Of a stretch of 64,000 nucleotides of DNA, positions 36,988 through 46,877 are shown in pieces; position 1 is the first letter of the stretch, and every line of letters begins with the position of its first letter. The notes under the pieces were generated by a model. That model made no database searches. It saw only the letters and a list, made by a program, of their open reading frames with translations, and had not been told where the DNA came from. The DNA is taken from contig JAFOOX010000045.1 of the NCBI GenBank assembly GCA_017425245.1, positions 41,996-105,995 of the forward strand, written 5' to 3'. The stretch comes from Gammaproteobacteria bacterium (GTDB taxonomy: Bacteria > Pseudomonadota > Gammaproteobacteria > Enterobacterales > Neiellaceae). A program made the position numbers and the translations under genes.

Positions 36988-39810
36988 ATGAAGAGCATTG
37001 TTTCCACGTTGAAGCCACTGGCCCTGGCGACAGCACTTGGTCTGGTGTGCGGCCAAGCATATGCCAAGGACGTTTCCGTTCATCTGTTTGAATGGACCTG
37101 GTCTGAAATCGCCGAAGAGTGCGAAAACGTCCTCGGCCCCAAGGGCTTTGACGCAGTACAGATCTCGCCGCCTAACGAGCACGTCGACGCCCCGGGGGAT
37201 GTCAACAATGCCGCTTGGTGGGTGCGCTATCAGCCGGTCAGCTTCACCAATCTTACCAGCCGTTCTGGCACTGAAGCCCAGCTGGCTGACATGATCCGTC
37301 GATGTGATGCAGTCGGTGTAAAAGTGATCGCTGATGCCGTGATCAACCATATGGCCAACTACCCTGCCGGCTCCGGCGTGGGCAGTGGCGGCTCCGCCTG
37401 GAACAGCAACAATGCCTCCTACCCGGGCATGAACGGCTGGGGTAACGACTTCCACACCTGCAAAACCAAGATCGACTGGTCGAACAAGGAATCAGTGTGG
37501 GGCTGCCAGCTGAGCGCCATGCCGGATATCAATACCGGTAACCCGCAAACCCAGGACAAACTGGTCGCCTATCTCAAAAAGCTGACTAACATGGGGGTGT
37601 ACGGTTTCCGTATCGACGCCGCCAAATCGATCCGCCCAAGTGAACTCGACACCATCCTGACCAAGGCCGGCAAACCCTGGACTTTCCTTGAGGTCATCGA
37701 CAATGGTGATGCGGTTGGCCTTGATGACTACAGCCATCTTGATTATCTGCTGACCGAGTTTGAGTACGGCAGCAAAATGCAGGAGATGTTCAAAGGCGGC
37801 CAGCTCAAGTGGTTGAAAACCTTCGGTAGCAGCTGGTTCACCATCCCCAGCGACAAGGCGCTGGTGTTCATTACCAACCACGATCGCGAACGCGGCCATG
37901 GCGGTAAAGAACTGCTCCACTATAAAGATGCCAACGGCGCCCAGAACCTGGCCTCGGTATTCATGCTGGCCCATCCGTTCGGTACTCCGACCATCCACTC
38001 CAGCTTTGAGTACTTCGGTGACGACAACCGCGGCCGCCCAGTTGGTAAGGTGAACTGCGCTAGCGCCGACTGGATCTGCCAGCACCGCTGGGGCAACATT
38101 GCCAACATGGTTGGCTTCCGCAATGAAGCCGGTGACACCCCCGTTGCCAACTGGTGGGACAACGGCAGCAACGCGATCGCCTTCAGTCGCGGTGATCGTG
38201 GCTTCGTCATGATCAACAACCAGAGCTCTCCGGTTACCCAGCGCCTGCAGACTGGTCTGGCTGAAGGTCAGTATTGCGATGTGCTGAGCCATGCCAACGA
38301 ATGTGATGGCACCATCGTCGATGTCGATGCCAGTGGTTTTGCCACCATCACCGCACCGGCCTACGGCGCGGCCGCTATTCATCGTGGCTTCCAGATTGAT
38401 GCTGGCGAGAAGCCCAACGCTGTCATCACCGGTGCCCTTGAGCGCGCCGCCGTGGGTGAAGTGGTCGTACTCGACGCCAGTCCGTCGTTTGACAACGATG
38501 GCCACATCGTCAGCTACCAGTGGAGCACTGGCGAGAAAACCCCGTCGATCACCAAGACCCTCAATACCGCTGGTAAAGTAACTTTCACCGTCACCGTCAC
38601 CGATAACGATGGCATGACGGATGACGAAACCGTCACCATCCAGGTAGGTGATCTGCCACCGCAAAGCACGCTGCCAAGCGTTAATTTCCGTGGCACAGCC
38701 AATGGTTGGGTTAGCACACCGATGGTGCTGGTCTCTGATTTCACCTGGCAGACCGAAGTGACCTTCGATGGTCAACCCAATCAGCGCTTCAAGTTTGACG
38801 TTAAAGGCGACTGGACCCAGAACTACGGCGACGACGGTGCTGACGGCAGCCTGGAGCAGACTGGTGCAGATATCCTGACCCCGGTTGTTGGCCGCTATCT
38901 GGTGACCCTGTTCGATGACAGCATGACCTACAACATCAAGCTGGCTGGCCCCGTGGACAACAAACCAGAAGCCGTGGTCAGCCCGACTGCTGTTCAGGTC
39001 GAAGTGGGTGAAGCTGTTACCCTCTCTGCTGCCGAGTCTAGCGACGACAATGGCATCGACAGCTACAGCTGGAGCACCGGCGAAAACGGTGATGAAATTG
39101 TGGTGTCGTTCGACAAGGTTGGCACCTACAAGGTCAAAGTGACCGTCACTGACACAGCTGGCCAGACCGATGACGCCGAAGCCACCATCACCGTGGTTGA
39201 CTCTAACAGCTTCGTCAGCGCCCTGCCCAAGCTGCACTTCCGTGGCACCGCCAACGGCTGGACAGCCAAGGCCATGACCCTGATTGGCAACAACACCTGG
39301 GCCACCGAAGTAGACTTTGACGGTCAGGCCAACCAACGGTTCAAGTTTGATGTACATGGTGACTGGAGCTACAACTTCGGCGACACCAACAAAGACGGCA
39401 AGCTCGACCAGACCGGTGCCGACATCTACTTCGTTGCTGCTGGCCGCTATCAGGTCGTTGTTAACGACCAGACCATGAGCTACAGCCTCAAACTGCTGGC
39501 GCCCTGCACAACCTGCTCGTTCACCGGCAAACTGCCGAGCCTGAACTTCCGCGGTACTGCCAACGGCTGGACCTCCACGCCGATGACGCTGGTCGCCAAC
39601 AACATCTGGCAGGTTGAAGTGACCCTGGACGGCCAGTCCGAACAGCGCTTCAAGGTCGATGTCAAAGGTGACTGGAGCCAGAACTACGGCGACCGTAACA
39701 AAGACGGCGTGCTCGACGGCAACGGTGCAGACATCTACACCAACGCCACAGGTACTTACCTGCTGACGGTTGACGATCGCTCCATGGGCTATACCCTGAC
39801 TCCGCGCTAA
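36988..39810 (+). CDS. Secreted animal-type (chloride-dependent-like) alpha-amylase with three FRGT modules
   Basis: A 940-residue exported endo-amylase. Signal peptide 1-26 (AYA cleavage), a GH13 domain of the animal/AHA type (VHLFEWTW, QISPPNEH) to about 468, PKD at 475-555, an FRGT module at 562-652, PKD at 658-738, and FRGT modules at 746-836 and 849-940. Catalytic D210 (GFRIDAAK), E235 (FLEVID) and D299 (TNHDRE) are present. The three chloride ligands of animal amylases seem conserved: R208, N297 and R367 (HRWGN). It differs in subfamily from the amylase at 32.2 kb but shares its modules. Expected to hydrolyse internal alpha-1,4 bonds of starch outside the cell. Confidence 0.93.
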   Translation: MKSIVSTLKPLALATALGLVCGQAYAKDVSVHLFEWTWSEIAEECENVLGPKGFDAVQISPPNEHVDAPGDVNNAAWWVRYQPVSFTNLTSRSGTEAQLADMIRRCDAVGVKVIADAVINHMANYPAGSGVGSGGSAWNSNNASYPGMNGWGNDFHTCKTKIDWSNKESVWGCQLSAMPDINTGNPQTQDKLVAYLKKLTNMGVYGFRIDAAKSIRPSELDTILTKAGKPWTFLEVIDNGDAVGLDDYSHLDYLLTEFEYGSKMQEMFKGGQLKWLKTFGSSWFTIPSDKALVFITNHDRERGHGGKELLHYKDANGAQNLASVFMLAHPFGTPTIHSSFEYFGDDNRGRPVGKVNCASADWICQHRWGNIANMVGFRNEAGDTPVANWWDNGSNAIAFSRGDRGFVMINNQSSPVTQRLQTGLAEGQYCDVLSHANECDGTIVDVDASGFATITAPAYGAAAIHRGFQIDAGEKPNAVITGALERAAVGEVVVLDASPSFDNDGHIVSYQWSTGEKTPSITKTLNTAGKVTFTVTVTDNDGMTDDETVTIQVGDLPPQSTLPSVNFRGTANGWVSTPMVLVSDFTWQTEVTFDGQPNQRFKFDVKGDWTQNYGDDGADGSLEQTGADILTPVVGRYLVTLFDDSMTYNIKLAGPVDNKPEAVVSPTAVQVEVGEAVTLSAAESSDDNGIDSYSWSTGENGDEIVVSFDKVGTYKVKVTVTDTAGQTDDAEATITVVDSNSFVSALPKLHFRGTANGWTAKAMTLIGNNTWATEVDFDGQANQRFKFDVHGDWSYNFGDTNKDGKLDQTGADIYFVAAGRYQVVVNDQTMSYSLKLLAPCTTCSFTGKLPSLNFRGTANGWTSTPMTLVANNIWQVEVTLDGQSEQRFKVDVKGDWSQNYGDRNKDGVLDGNGADIYTNATGTYLLTVDDRSMGYTLTPR

Positions 39811-39828
39811 CAGCTTCAGCGGTAAAAC

Positions 39829-39861
39829 AAAAAGGCAGGGTAGCGATACCCTGCCTTTTTT
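39829..39861. terminator. Bidirectional terminator between amylase and giant surface protein
   Basis: A perfect 12-13 bp stem (AGGCAGGGTA/TACCCTGCCT core) with a GCGA loop, an A run on one side and a T run on the other, so it can end transcription from both converging genes. It lies 19 bases after each coding end. Confidence 0.92.
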
Positions 39862-39879
39862 ATTGCGGGTGTTCTGTGC

Positions 39880-42800
39880 TTAGAACTGCCAGATGGCAGA
39901 TGCTCCCCACAGGTTGACCTGCTGACCATCAAAGTAGATGCGGCGTACAACAAGACCCAGCCCTAAGCCGTCGAACAGTTGGTAATCGACCCGTACCCCG
40001 AGTAGCGGATCGATGGTGTCGGCGTAATCCAGATCGAGCTCGGCCCCCTCCACCTTGATGCTGCCCCGCCAGGCATAACCCCCCGCCTCTACTGACAATC
40101 GCCAATCAACGGCCGGTGAGTAGCTCAGCCCCTGCACCAAAGTGATGCCATAACCGGACGCCGGATAATGGGCACTGAGGCTCTGCTCCACCACCGCCAG
40201 ATCACCACTGGCGGTCAGATCCACGCTCACATCGCCCAGATCCAGATAGCCCAGCTCGGTGTAGGTCAGCTCATTCCAGCGGTAACCGCCTGACAGCTGC
40301 CAGGCAAACCGCTCCACGTCATAGCGGCTCAAGGTGACGGCGGCGCCATCAGCGGCCAGATCGCCTTTGAATTCACCCTCGCCCTGGCTGCCGCGCGCCT
40401 GATAGAGGTCGGTACGCAGATAGAACGGATCGGCATCGGCGGCCTGACTGCCCACCGCCACCAGTGTCAGCAGGGCCAGCGCGCCCCAACGCTGGCGACG
40501 TGCCAGCGCCAGTGCCCCAACCACGACCAACCACAGGCTGTTGACCGCACCACCACCGGTGGTTTTGATGCCAGTTTCCGGGTCGACCGGCAGTGCTGTG
40601 CTCACGGCACCGGGGTCAACAACAGCTGAGTTGACCACGCCATCGGCATCATTGGGACCGCCATCTTCAATGGTCAACTGCACGCACTGGTGGCCTGCGG
40701 TCAGCCCCGGTAACCACTCGCCTGAGCCGGGCGGTGGACAGTAGCCCGATTCGCCCATCGCCGAATGGAGTGCATTGGTCGCATCCTCGACAAAGGTCAG
40801 CCACTCACCGTTCTGATGCTTGCGGTAAACCGCGTTGGCCGGAATGGCCGCGCGCTGCGGAATGGCCACCCGCACGCTCTGACCGGGCGTTGGCAGGTCA
40901 CGGATGACGAAGTCAAACACCCCGCCTACCGGCTCGAAAGCCGGATCCTGCGGCGGCTGGCCAATGCTGCCCAGTTCGTTGTTCAGCACCTGCACCCCGC
41001 CGGAACTGCCGCCCAGGGCGAACAGGCCAAGACCACAGCGCACGCCCGGATCGCATTCGATCAGGTAGGCGTTGGTCTGACTAACCTGCTGCGGCAGGAT
41101 GTTGCTTGACGGCATGTTATCGAGGTAGTCCGGGATGCCGTTGCCATCGCCATCGCCGCTGCCCTCGCTCTGGTCATCGATGCCATCGCCATCGCTGTCG
41201 ACGTCGGCAGCCAGTACCGGCAATTCAGGCACCACACGCACATAGGCTGCACTCTGAGCAGTCGCAGCACCGCTGTCGGTCACGGTCACGGCAATTGCTG
41301 CTGTGCCACTCAAAGCGGCAGGATCGAAGCGGAACTGACCATCGCTGTCATCGCCATCCTCGTCCACCAGGCCGCTACCAGCGGTCCAGACAAAGCTGTG
41401 GCTGTCGTCCAGATTCGGATCGACCACCGACGCTGTTACCGTTACCGGGCCACCATTGGCGGTGATCAATGTGGTGACGATCCCACCTTGCACCACTTGC
41501 AGGCTGACCGCCGGGGCGATGTTACCTTCGCGGATGCCGATCACATGGCGGCTTTGGGCACCGATGTTGCCATCACCGCTCAGGCTTACCACCAGTTCGC
41601 TGCCGTTCTGGCCACTCAAGGCGGTCAGGGCCACAGGTACCACCACCTCCAGCTGACCCGCATCGCTAAAGCGGGCCACGCCGTTCACCAGATTGTGTTC
41701 GCTGCCGCTTGCCGTGGTGGCATCGTCGATGACATAAGGCACCTCAAGCGGATAGTCGGGCGCCGCGCCGTTCAGGATGACCCGGAACTCAACGCTAGTG
41801 CCGCGCACCGCCAGCTGAGACTTGCTCATCGACACCAAAGGCGCCACCTTCACCACCTGTAGGGCGATCGCCGTGTTGCCAGCGCTGTTAGTGGTATTCC
41901 AGCTCAGTTCATGAGTGCCCGGCGCCAGCAGCATGCTGCCGCTTGCCGTCAAGCCATCCACCGTGGTGACGCAGCAGTCGTTACCTGAGGTGCCATCATT
42001 GGCCAGCGCTTTAAGCGCGTTCTGCACCTCAGCGTCACTGGCGGTTTCGGCTAGCCCCAGCAGCTGGCGCTGGCTGACCCGGGTAAAGAGCGCGTTGGCG
42101 TTCAATGCCACGTCCGCCGGTGCAGTCAGCACCGGCTGCAGCGGATCGATCGCGGTCACCACCTCAATGTTGAACGCCGGCAAGGGTACGCTGTCGGTGC
42201 CATCGCTGACGCTGATGACAATGGCGCTGTTCAGCCCCACATCGTCCTCCGTCGGGGTGCCGCTCAGGGTGCCGGTGGCCGTGTCGAAGCTGGCCCAGGC
42301 CGGTGCATTGCTGATGCTGAACACCAGCACGTCATCCTCATCGACATCGCTGGCGGTCGGGGTGAACTGATAGAGCTCACCCGCGATCACGCGGGTCGCC
42401 GGGGTGCCGCTAATGGTCGGCGCGCTGTTGGGCACCTCAGTGATGGCGAAGGTCTGGCTGACCTGAACTGCAGGCCGCCAGGCATCGTTACCCGCCTGAT
42501 CGGCCAGCACCACGCAGCTGCCAACCGCCAGCGCCTCCAGTTCACCACCGCTGGTGACACTACAGATCGCACTGGTGGTGGTGCTAAAGCCCACCGTCAG
42601 GCCAGAGCTGGCGGTAGCACTGAGCTGCACCACAGCCTCTAGCGGTTGTTCGCCAGGATTGTTAAAGGTGATGGTCTGCTCACCCATGGGCACCACGGGG
42701 GCAGATGGGGTCGATTCCGCGCCAATGCCCGCACCATTGTTGGCGGCAACGGTAAAGGTGTAGCTGGTGCCGTTGGTCAGGCCAGTCACGGTCAGCGGCG

Positions 42801-45800
42801 AGGCGCTACCGGTCGCGGTCAGCCCGCCCGGAGCAGCCGTCACCCGATAACCACTGATGGCAGCACCACCAGTATCGGCTGGAGCGTTAAAGGCAACCGA
42901 AGCGCTGGCATCGGCCGCAGTGGCCACCACCGCAGTCGGTGCTCCGGGCAGACTGGCAGCAATGGCAAAGGTCTGGCTAATGGTTGGCGCCGCCAGATAG
43001 CTGGCATTACCCGCCTGGTCAACGTTGATGGTACAGCTGCCCACCGCCACCGGGGTCAGCTCGCCACCGCTGGTGACCGTACAGACACTGCTGGTGGCCG
43101 AGCTAAAGACCGGCGTGAGGCCCGACGACGCACTGGCCGTCAACGTCGGTGTGCTGCCCATCAGCTGGCTGCTGGGGTTAGTAAAGGTGATGGTCTGCGC
43201 ACCCTTGGGTACAACCGCTGCCGACGATGCTGAAGCGGTGCCGGTTCCAGCGCTATTGGTCGCGGTCACGCTGAAGGTATAGCTGGTGCCATTGGTCAGT
43301 CCGCTTACGGTCAGCGGCGAAGCACTGCCCGTCGCGGTCAGGCCACCCGGGCTGGCAGTGACGGTGTAGCCGCTGATGGTGGCACCACCGGTAGAGGCCG
43401 GCGCACTGAAGGAGATCGTTGCCTGAGTGTCGCCAGCCGTAGCCGTACCGATGGTGGGGGCACCGGGCACAACCGCATTAACGGTGAAGCTCCGGCTAAC
43501 CTGGGTGGCCGCAAGGTAACTGCCATTACCTGCCTGATCAGCATTAATGGTACAGCTGCCAGCAGTCACAAAGGTCAAAGTGCCAGCGCTGGTGATGGTG
43601 CAGACGCTGCTGGTTGACGAGGTAAAGGTCGGTGTCAAACCGGAATCTGAGGTCGCCGTCAGCGTCGGTGTCGTCCCAAAGTTCTGCGGGCCGGGATTGT
43701 TAAAGGTAATGGTTTGCGCTGCCGCAGGCGTAATCGAGTTAGATGCAGCGGATGCAGGGCCGGCCCCCGCAGCGTTATCCGCCGTCACCGTAAAGGTGTA
43801 CGCCTGTCCATTGGTCAACCCGGTAACCACAATCGGTGACGAAGCACCGTTTACCGGCGGCACATCCGGCGGGCTTACGCTCACGGTATAACCCGTAATG
43901 GTTGTACCACCGGTGTTGACTGGCGCCGTAAATGCCACACTCGCCTGGGTATCACCCGCTATCGCCGTGCCGATGGTTGGCGCGCCGGGAACAACTGGAT
44001 TGACGCTAAAGGTCTGGCTGACCGTTACGGCTGCCAGATAGCTGCTATTACCCGCCTGATCCGCATTGATGGTGCAGCTGCCCGCCGATACAAACGTCAG
44101 CTCACCGCCACTGGTAATGGTGCAAACGCTCGTGGTCGAAGAGGTAAATGTCGGGGTCAGGCCCGAATCAGAGGTCGCCGTCAAGATCGGCGTGGTGCCG
44201 AAGTTCTGGGCGCCGGGGTTGGCAAAAGTGATGGTCTGGGGGGCTGCCGGAGTAACAGCGTTAGAGGCTGCAGAGGCAGAACCTGTGCCCGCCGAGTTGG
44301 TTGCCGTGACCGTAAAGGTATAAGCCACCCCATTTGTCAGTCCGGTAACGGTAATGGGTGAGGCCGCACCGGTGCCGGTAAGACCACCAGGGTTGGAGGT
44401 CACGGTATAGCCGGTGATGGTGGCACCACCGCTGGAGGCCGGAGCAGTAAAGCTGACAGATGCTTGGGTATCGCCCGCTGTGGCAGTGCCGATAGTCGGC
44501 GCATTGGGAACCACGGCGTTGACGCTAAAGGTACGACTGACGGTCGCCGCTGCTTGCCACAGGGCGTTACCCGCCTGATCCGCATTGATGGTGCAGCTGC
44601 CCGTCGATACAAACGTCAGCTCACCGCCACTTGTAATGGTGCAAACGCCCGTGGTCGAAGAGGTTAATGTCGGGGTCAGGCCCGAATCAGAGGTCGCTGT
44701 CAACGTCAGCGTGGTGCCGAAGTTCTGGGCGCCGGGGTCAGCAAAGGTGATGGTCTGGTTACCTTTGGGGGTGACGGCGGCGGTCGCTGTCGACGCCACA
44801 CTGGTGCCCACTGCGTTCGTCGCCGTAACCGTAAAGGTGTAGGCAGTACCGTTGCTCAACCCGGTAACCACAATGGGGGAACCACTGCCCGTGCCAGTAA
44901 AACCACCCGGGCTTGAAGTAACGGTATAGCCAGTAATCGCCGAGCCATTATCGGCAGGAGCACTGAAACTCACTGAAGCCTGACCATCTCCGGGGGTCGC
45001 CACCCCGATCGTGGGGGCGTCAGGTACTGTTGGAATAGCGACGGTATGGCTCGTGCCGCTGGTAAAAGCTGCCGGCTCTGTATTGCCAGCTGCGTCAACG
45101 ATATCAGTCGAAGCATTCAGGTTGAGCTTGATCGTGCCATTACCCGAAATACCGCTGACCGTCACTGTGACACTGGCGCCAGACGACGCCGAGACAGCGG
45201 CAATAGTGCCGGATGCCGAGCCTGTCGTCCCCAGCGCGAAATCATCGGTCGAAATGTTGCTGACCGATTCGCTGAAATTGACCGTGAAATCAACGCTGGT
45301 GTCGGTTGATAGTTCCCCGCCCGCTGGCGCGGTGCTGGTCACCGAGGGCACCACGCCATCAACCACCAGTGCTTTATTGGCGCCCAATGAGTTAGCAGCA
45401 CCAGGCGATGCCAGGGTCAGGATTGCATTATTAAGGGCCGCATCACGGATGGTGCCGCCATTGAGCGCGAGGGAATTGGTGGCGACATAATCCAGATCGT
45501 TGGAGCTATCGCCGGCTTGAACGGTGTAATTGAATGTCAGGGTACTGCTGCCACTGCCGCTGGCGTAGTTGATCACCCGGTCAGTAGCGCCAGTTTCCAG
45601 GGTGAGTTGCGGCGTACCGGTCACCGTCACCGCCTCACTGAAATTCACCTGCACGCTGATCACATCACCGATCTTGTAGCTGCCATTGGCGGTACTGGCG
45701 GTAACCGAAGAAACCGTGGGCTCTGTACTATCGACACGAACACTGGCTGTCGACCCAACGGAATTCAGGGTTAGGGTCATGTTGTTGTTGGCCGCGTCCC

Positions 45801-46791
45801 TCAGGGTTCCCCCGTTTGCATCCAAAGCCCCTACTGTAATTCCATCTGTATCGAGCAAGCCGCTTTCGACCGTGTAGCTAAAAACTAACGCAGAACTTCC
45901 TGTACCGGACGTGTAAGTTGCATATTTGGTTGCGCCGCCAATCGTCAAAGCGATTCTAGGGGTACCACCACCAGTATTTACGATCACGTTTTCGCTGGTG
46001 TTAACGGTGAAAGTCAGCATTTGCCCAGTGATGTAAGTTGCGCTGGGGGGAACACTAACACTGGTGACGGTGGGTGGGGTGCTGTCAGGGAAGCGTGCGT
46101 TGGACCAAGATAAATTATCAACTTGAATATGCTGCACATCCGAGCTTACATCAACACGTATTTTAGCGACGCCAACGAATCCGCTTAGACTGAACCGTTC
46201 AGATTCAAAGGTTCCCAGCGCACCACCGACCACCATTGAAGCCAAGGTGGACGTGACGGCATTTCCGTTCTCATCATAGCCTGTCACTGTGGTGGTGACT
46301 GTGTCTCCAGAAGACGATACCGCGGTAACGGCCACATCCATAGACGAGAAATCGGCGACATAGCCATCTTCAGCCGTAATCTCTATGTAATCCATCTCCC
46401 GTGTTGCAGTGCTCGCCGTAAGCCCGATGATGCGCGCCGAATTGAAATAACCGGATGAATCATTGACTACCACCGCGTCATTGGTCCATTGGACACGAAC
46501 AGTTGCGGTACCATCAGCACTGTCATCACTGTCGTATGCACTAAAACTAAATCCAGACAGTGTTGCCAGCCCTGCTGAAGTCTGGGTTGCGGATGAAGTG
46601 TCACCAGAGAGAAAGCCGCCTGTCTGACCGGTAAAGGTCAAAGTGCCTGACGCTGCCGGTGCGGCGTATGCCGACTGAAAGAAGATTATCATGGCTATCG
46701 CAATAACCATCAAATATATCTTCATGACCTCAGCCTGCCGCTTTGCAGCGACTGTTAAAAGCTCTTGATTTTGGAAACTAAACCATGACAT
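39880..46791 (-). CDS. Giant surface protein: Ig/FN3 repeats, choice-of-anchor-like domain, GlyGly-CTERM-like segment and outer-membrane beta-barrel
   Basis: A 2303-residue exported protein. A signal peptide with a long N-region (hydrophobic core ~26-40, AYA cleavage) is followed by an N-terminal beta domain (to ~235), three bacterial Ig-like repeats (to ~586), five tandem FN3 + Ig units (~589-1454), a putative-Ig (cadherin-like) domain, TSP3-type calcium motifs (DSDGDGIDD) near 1880-1910, and a domain resembling 'choice-of-anchor U' (~1945-2070). It ends with GGG (2079-2081), a hydrophobic stretch, RRQR (2098-2101), a second hydrophobic run ending GSQA, and an OmpA-like barrel (~2118-2303) with terminal phenylalanine. 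Start 46791 has AGAGGG upstream; ATGs at 46725 or 46836 are possible. Likely adhesin. Confidence 0.85.
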   Translation of the reverse strand: MSWFSFQNQELLTVAAKRQAEVMKIYLMVIAIAMIIFFQSAYAAPAASGTLTFTGQTGGFLSGDTSSATQTSAGLATLSGFSFSAYDSDDSADGTATVRVQWTNDAVVVNDSSGYFNSARIIGLTASTATREMDYIEITAEDGYVADFSSMDVAVTAVSSSGDTVTTTVTGYDENGNAVTSTLASMVVGGALGTFESERFSLSGFVGVAKIRVDVSSDVQHIQVDNLSWSNARFPDSTPPTVTSVSVPPSATYITGQMLTFTVNTSENVIVNTGGGTPRIALTIGGATKYATYTSGTGSSALVFSYTVESGLLDTDGITVGALDANGGTLRDAANNNMTLTLNSVGSTASVRVDSTEPTVSSVTASTANGSYKIGDVISVQVNFSEAVTVTGTPQLTLETGATDRVINYASGSGSSTLTFNYTVQAGDSSNDLDYVATNSLALNGGTIRDAALNNAILTLASPGAANSLGANKALVVDGVVPSVTSTAPAGGELSTDTSVDFTVNFSESVSNISTDDFALGTTGSASGTIAAVSASSGASVTVTVSGISGNGTIKLNLNASTDIVDAAGNTEPAAFTSGTSHTVAIPTVPDAPTIGVATPGDGQASVSFSAPADNGSAITGYTVTSSPGGFTGTGSGSPIVVTGLSNGTAYTFTVTATNAVGTSVASTATAAVTPKGNQTITFADPGAQNFGTTLTLTATSDSGLTPTLTSSTTGVCTITSGGELTFVSTGSCTINADQAGNALWQAAATVSRTFSVNAVVPNAPTIGTATAGDTQASVSFTAPASSGGATITGYTVTSNPGGLTGTGAASPITVTGLTNGVAYTFTVTATNSAGTGSASAASNAVTPAAPQTITFANPGAQNFGTTPILTATSDSGLTPTFTSSTTSVCTITSGGELTFVSAGSCTINADQAGNSSYLAAVTVSQTFSVNPVVPGAPTIGTAIAGDTQASVAFTAPVNTGGTTITGYTVSVSPPDVPPVNGASSPIVVTGLTNGQAYTFTVTADNAAGAGPASAASNSITPAAAQTITFNNPGPQNFGTTPTLTATSDSGLTPTFTSSTSSVCTITSAGTLTFVTAGSCTINADQAGNGSYLAATQVSRSFTVNAVVPGAPTIGTATAGDTQATISFSAPASTGGATISGYTVTASPGGLTATGSASPLTVSGLTNGTSYTFSVTATNSAGTGTASASSAAVVPKGAQTITFTNPSSQLMGSTPTLTASASSGLTPVFSSATSSVCTVTSGGELTPVAVGSCTINVDQAGNASYLAAPTISQTFAIAASLPGAPTAVVATAADASASVAFNAPADTGGAAISGYRVTAAPGGLTATGSASPLTVTGLTNGTSYTFTVAANNGAGIGAESTPSAPVVPMGEQTITFNNPGEQPLEAVVQLSATASSGLTVGFSTTTSAICSVTSGGELEALAVGSCVVLADQAGNDAWRPAVQVSQTFAITEVPNSAPTISGTPATRVIAGELYQFTPTASDVDEDDVLVFSISNAPAWASFDTATGTLSGTPTEDDVGLNSAIVISVSDGTDSVPLPAFNIEVVTAIDPLQPVLTAPADVALNANALFTRVSQRQLLGLAETASDAEVQNALKALANDGTSGNDCCVTTVDGLTASGSMLLAPGTHELSWNTTNSAGNTAIALQVVKVAPLVSMSKSQLAVRGTSVEFRVILNGAAPDYPLEVPYVIDDATTASGSEHNLVNGVARFSDAGQLEVVVPVALTALSGQNGSELVVSLSGDGNIGAQSRHVIGIREGNIAPAVSLQVVQGGIVTTLITANGGPVTVTASVVDPNLDDSHSFVWTAGSGLVDEDGDDSDGQFRFDPAALSGTAAIAVTVTDSGAATAQSAAYVRVVPELPVLAADVDSDGDGIDDQSEGSGDGDGNGIPDYLDNMPSSNILPQQVSQTNAYLIECDPGVRCGLGLFALGGSSGGVQVLNNELGSIGQPPQDPAFEPVGGVFDFVIRDLPTPGQSVRVAIPQRAAIPANAVYRKHQNGEWLTFVEDATNALHSAMGESGYCPPPGSGEWLPGLTAGHQCVQLTIEDGGPNDADGVVNSAVVDPGAVSTALPVDPETGIKTTGGGAVNSLWLVVVGALALARRQRWGALALLTLVAVGSQAADADPFYLRTDLYQARGSQGEGEFKGDLAADGAAVTLSRYDVERFAWQLSGGYRWNELTYTELGYLDLGDVSVDLTASGDLAVVEQSLSAHYPASGYGITLVQGLSYSPAVDWRLSVEAGGYAWRGSIKVEGAELDLDYADTIDPLLGVRVDYQLFDGLGLGLVVRRIYFDGQQVNLWGASAIWQF
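42430..45027 (-). repeat. Five tandem ~173-codon FN3 + Ig-like units
   Basis: Inside the giant surface gene, five copies of about 520 bases each begin with VPxAPTIG (or LPGAPTAV in the last) and contain TGYTVTxxPGG, TNGTxYTFTVTAxN, QTITFxNPG and VCTITSGGEL...SCTINADQAGN. The first halves are FN3 domains; the second halves carry a conserved cysteine pair (VCTITS and SCTINA). Copies 1-3 are most alike; 4 and 5 diverge. Confidence 0.88.
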
Positions 46792-46877
46792 GAAATTCCC
46801 TCTCTGGGTCTGTACTTGCGCGCGTTCACTTACCACTCTTTAGAATACCAAAACACGTCCCTGTGCAGCCATCCAAA

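Noticed and set aside
37492..39357. 621-codon minus-strand frame opposite the second amylase
   Set aside because: Antisense shadow produced by codon bias; the plus-strand protein has catalytic motifs and repeated modules.
42430..45027. Regular repeats that could suggest a CRISPR array
   Set aside because: The period is ~520 bases and the repeats are translated domains; there are no 25-40 base repeats with unique spacers.
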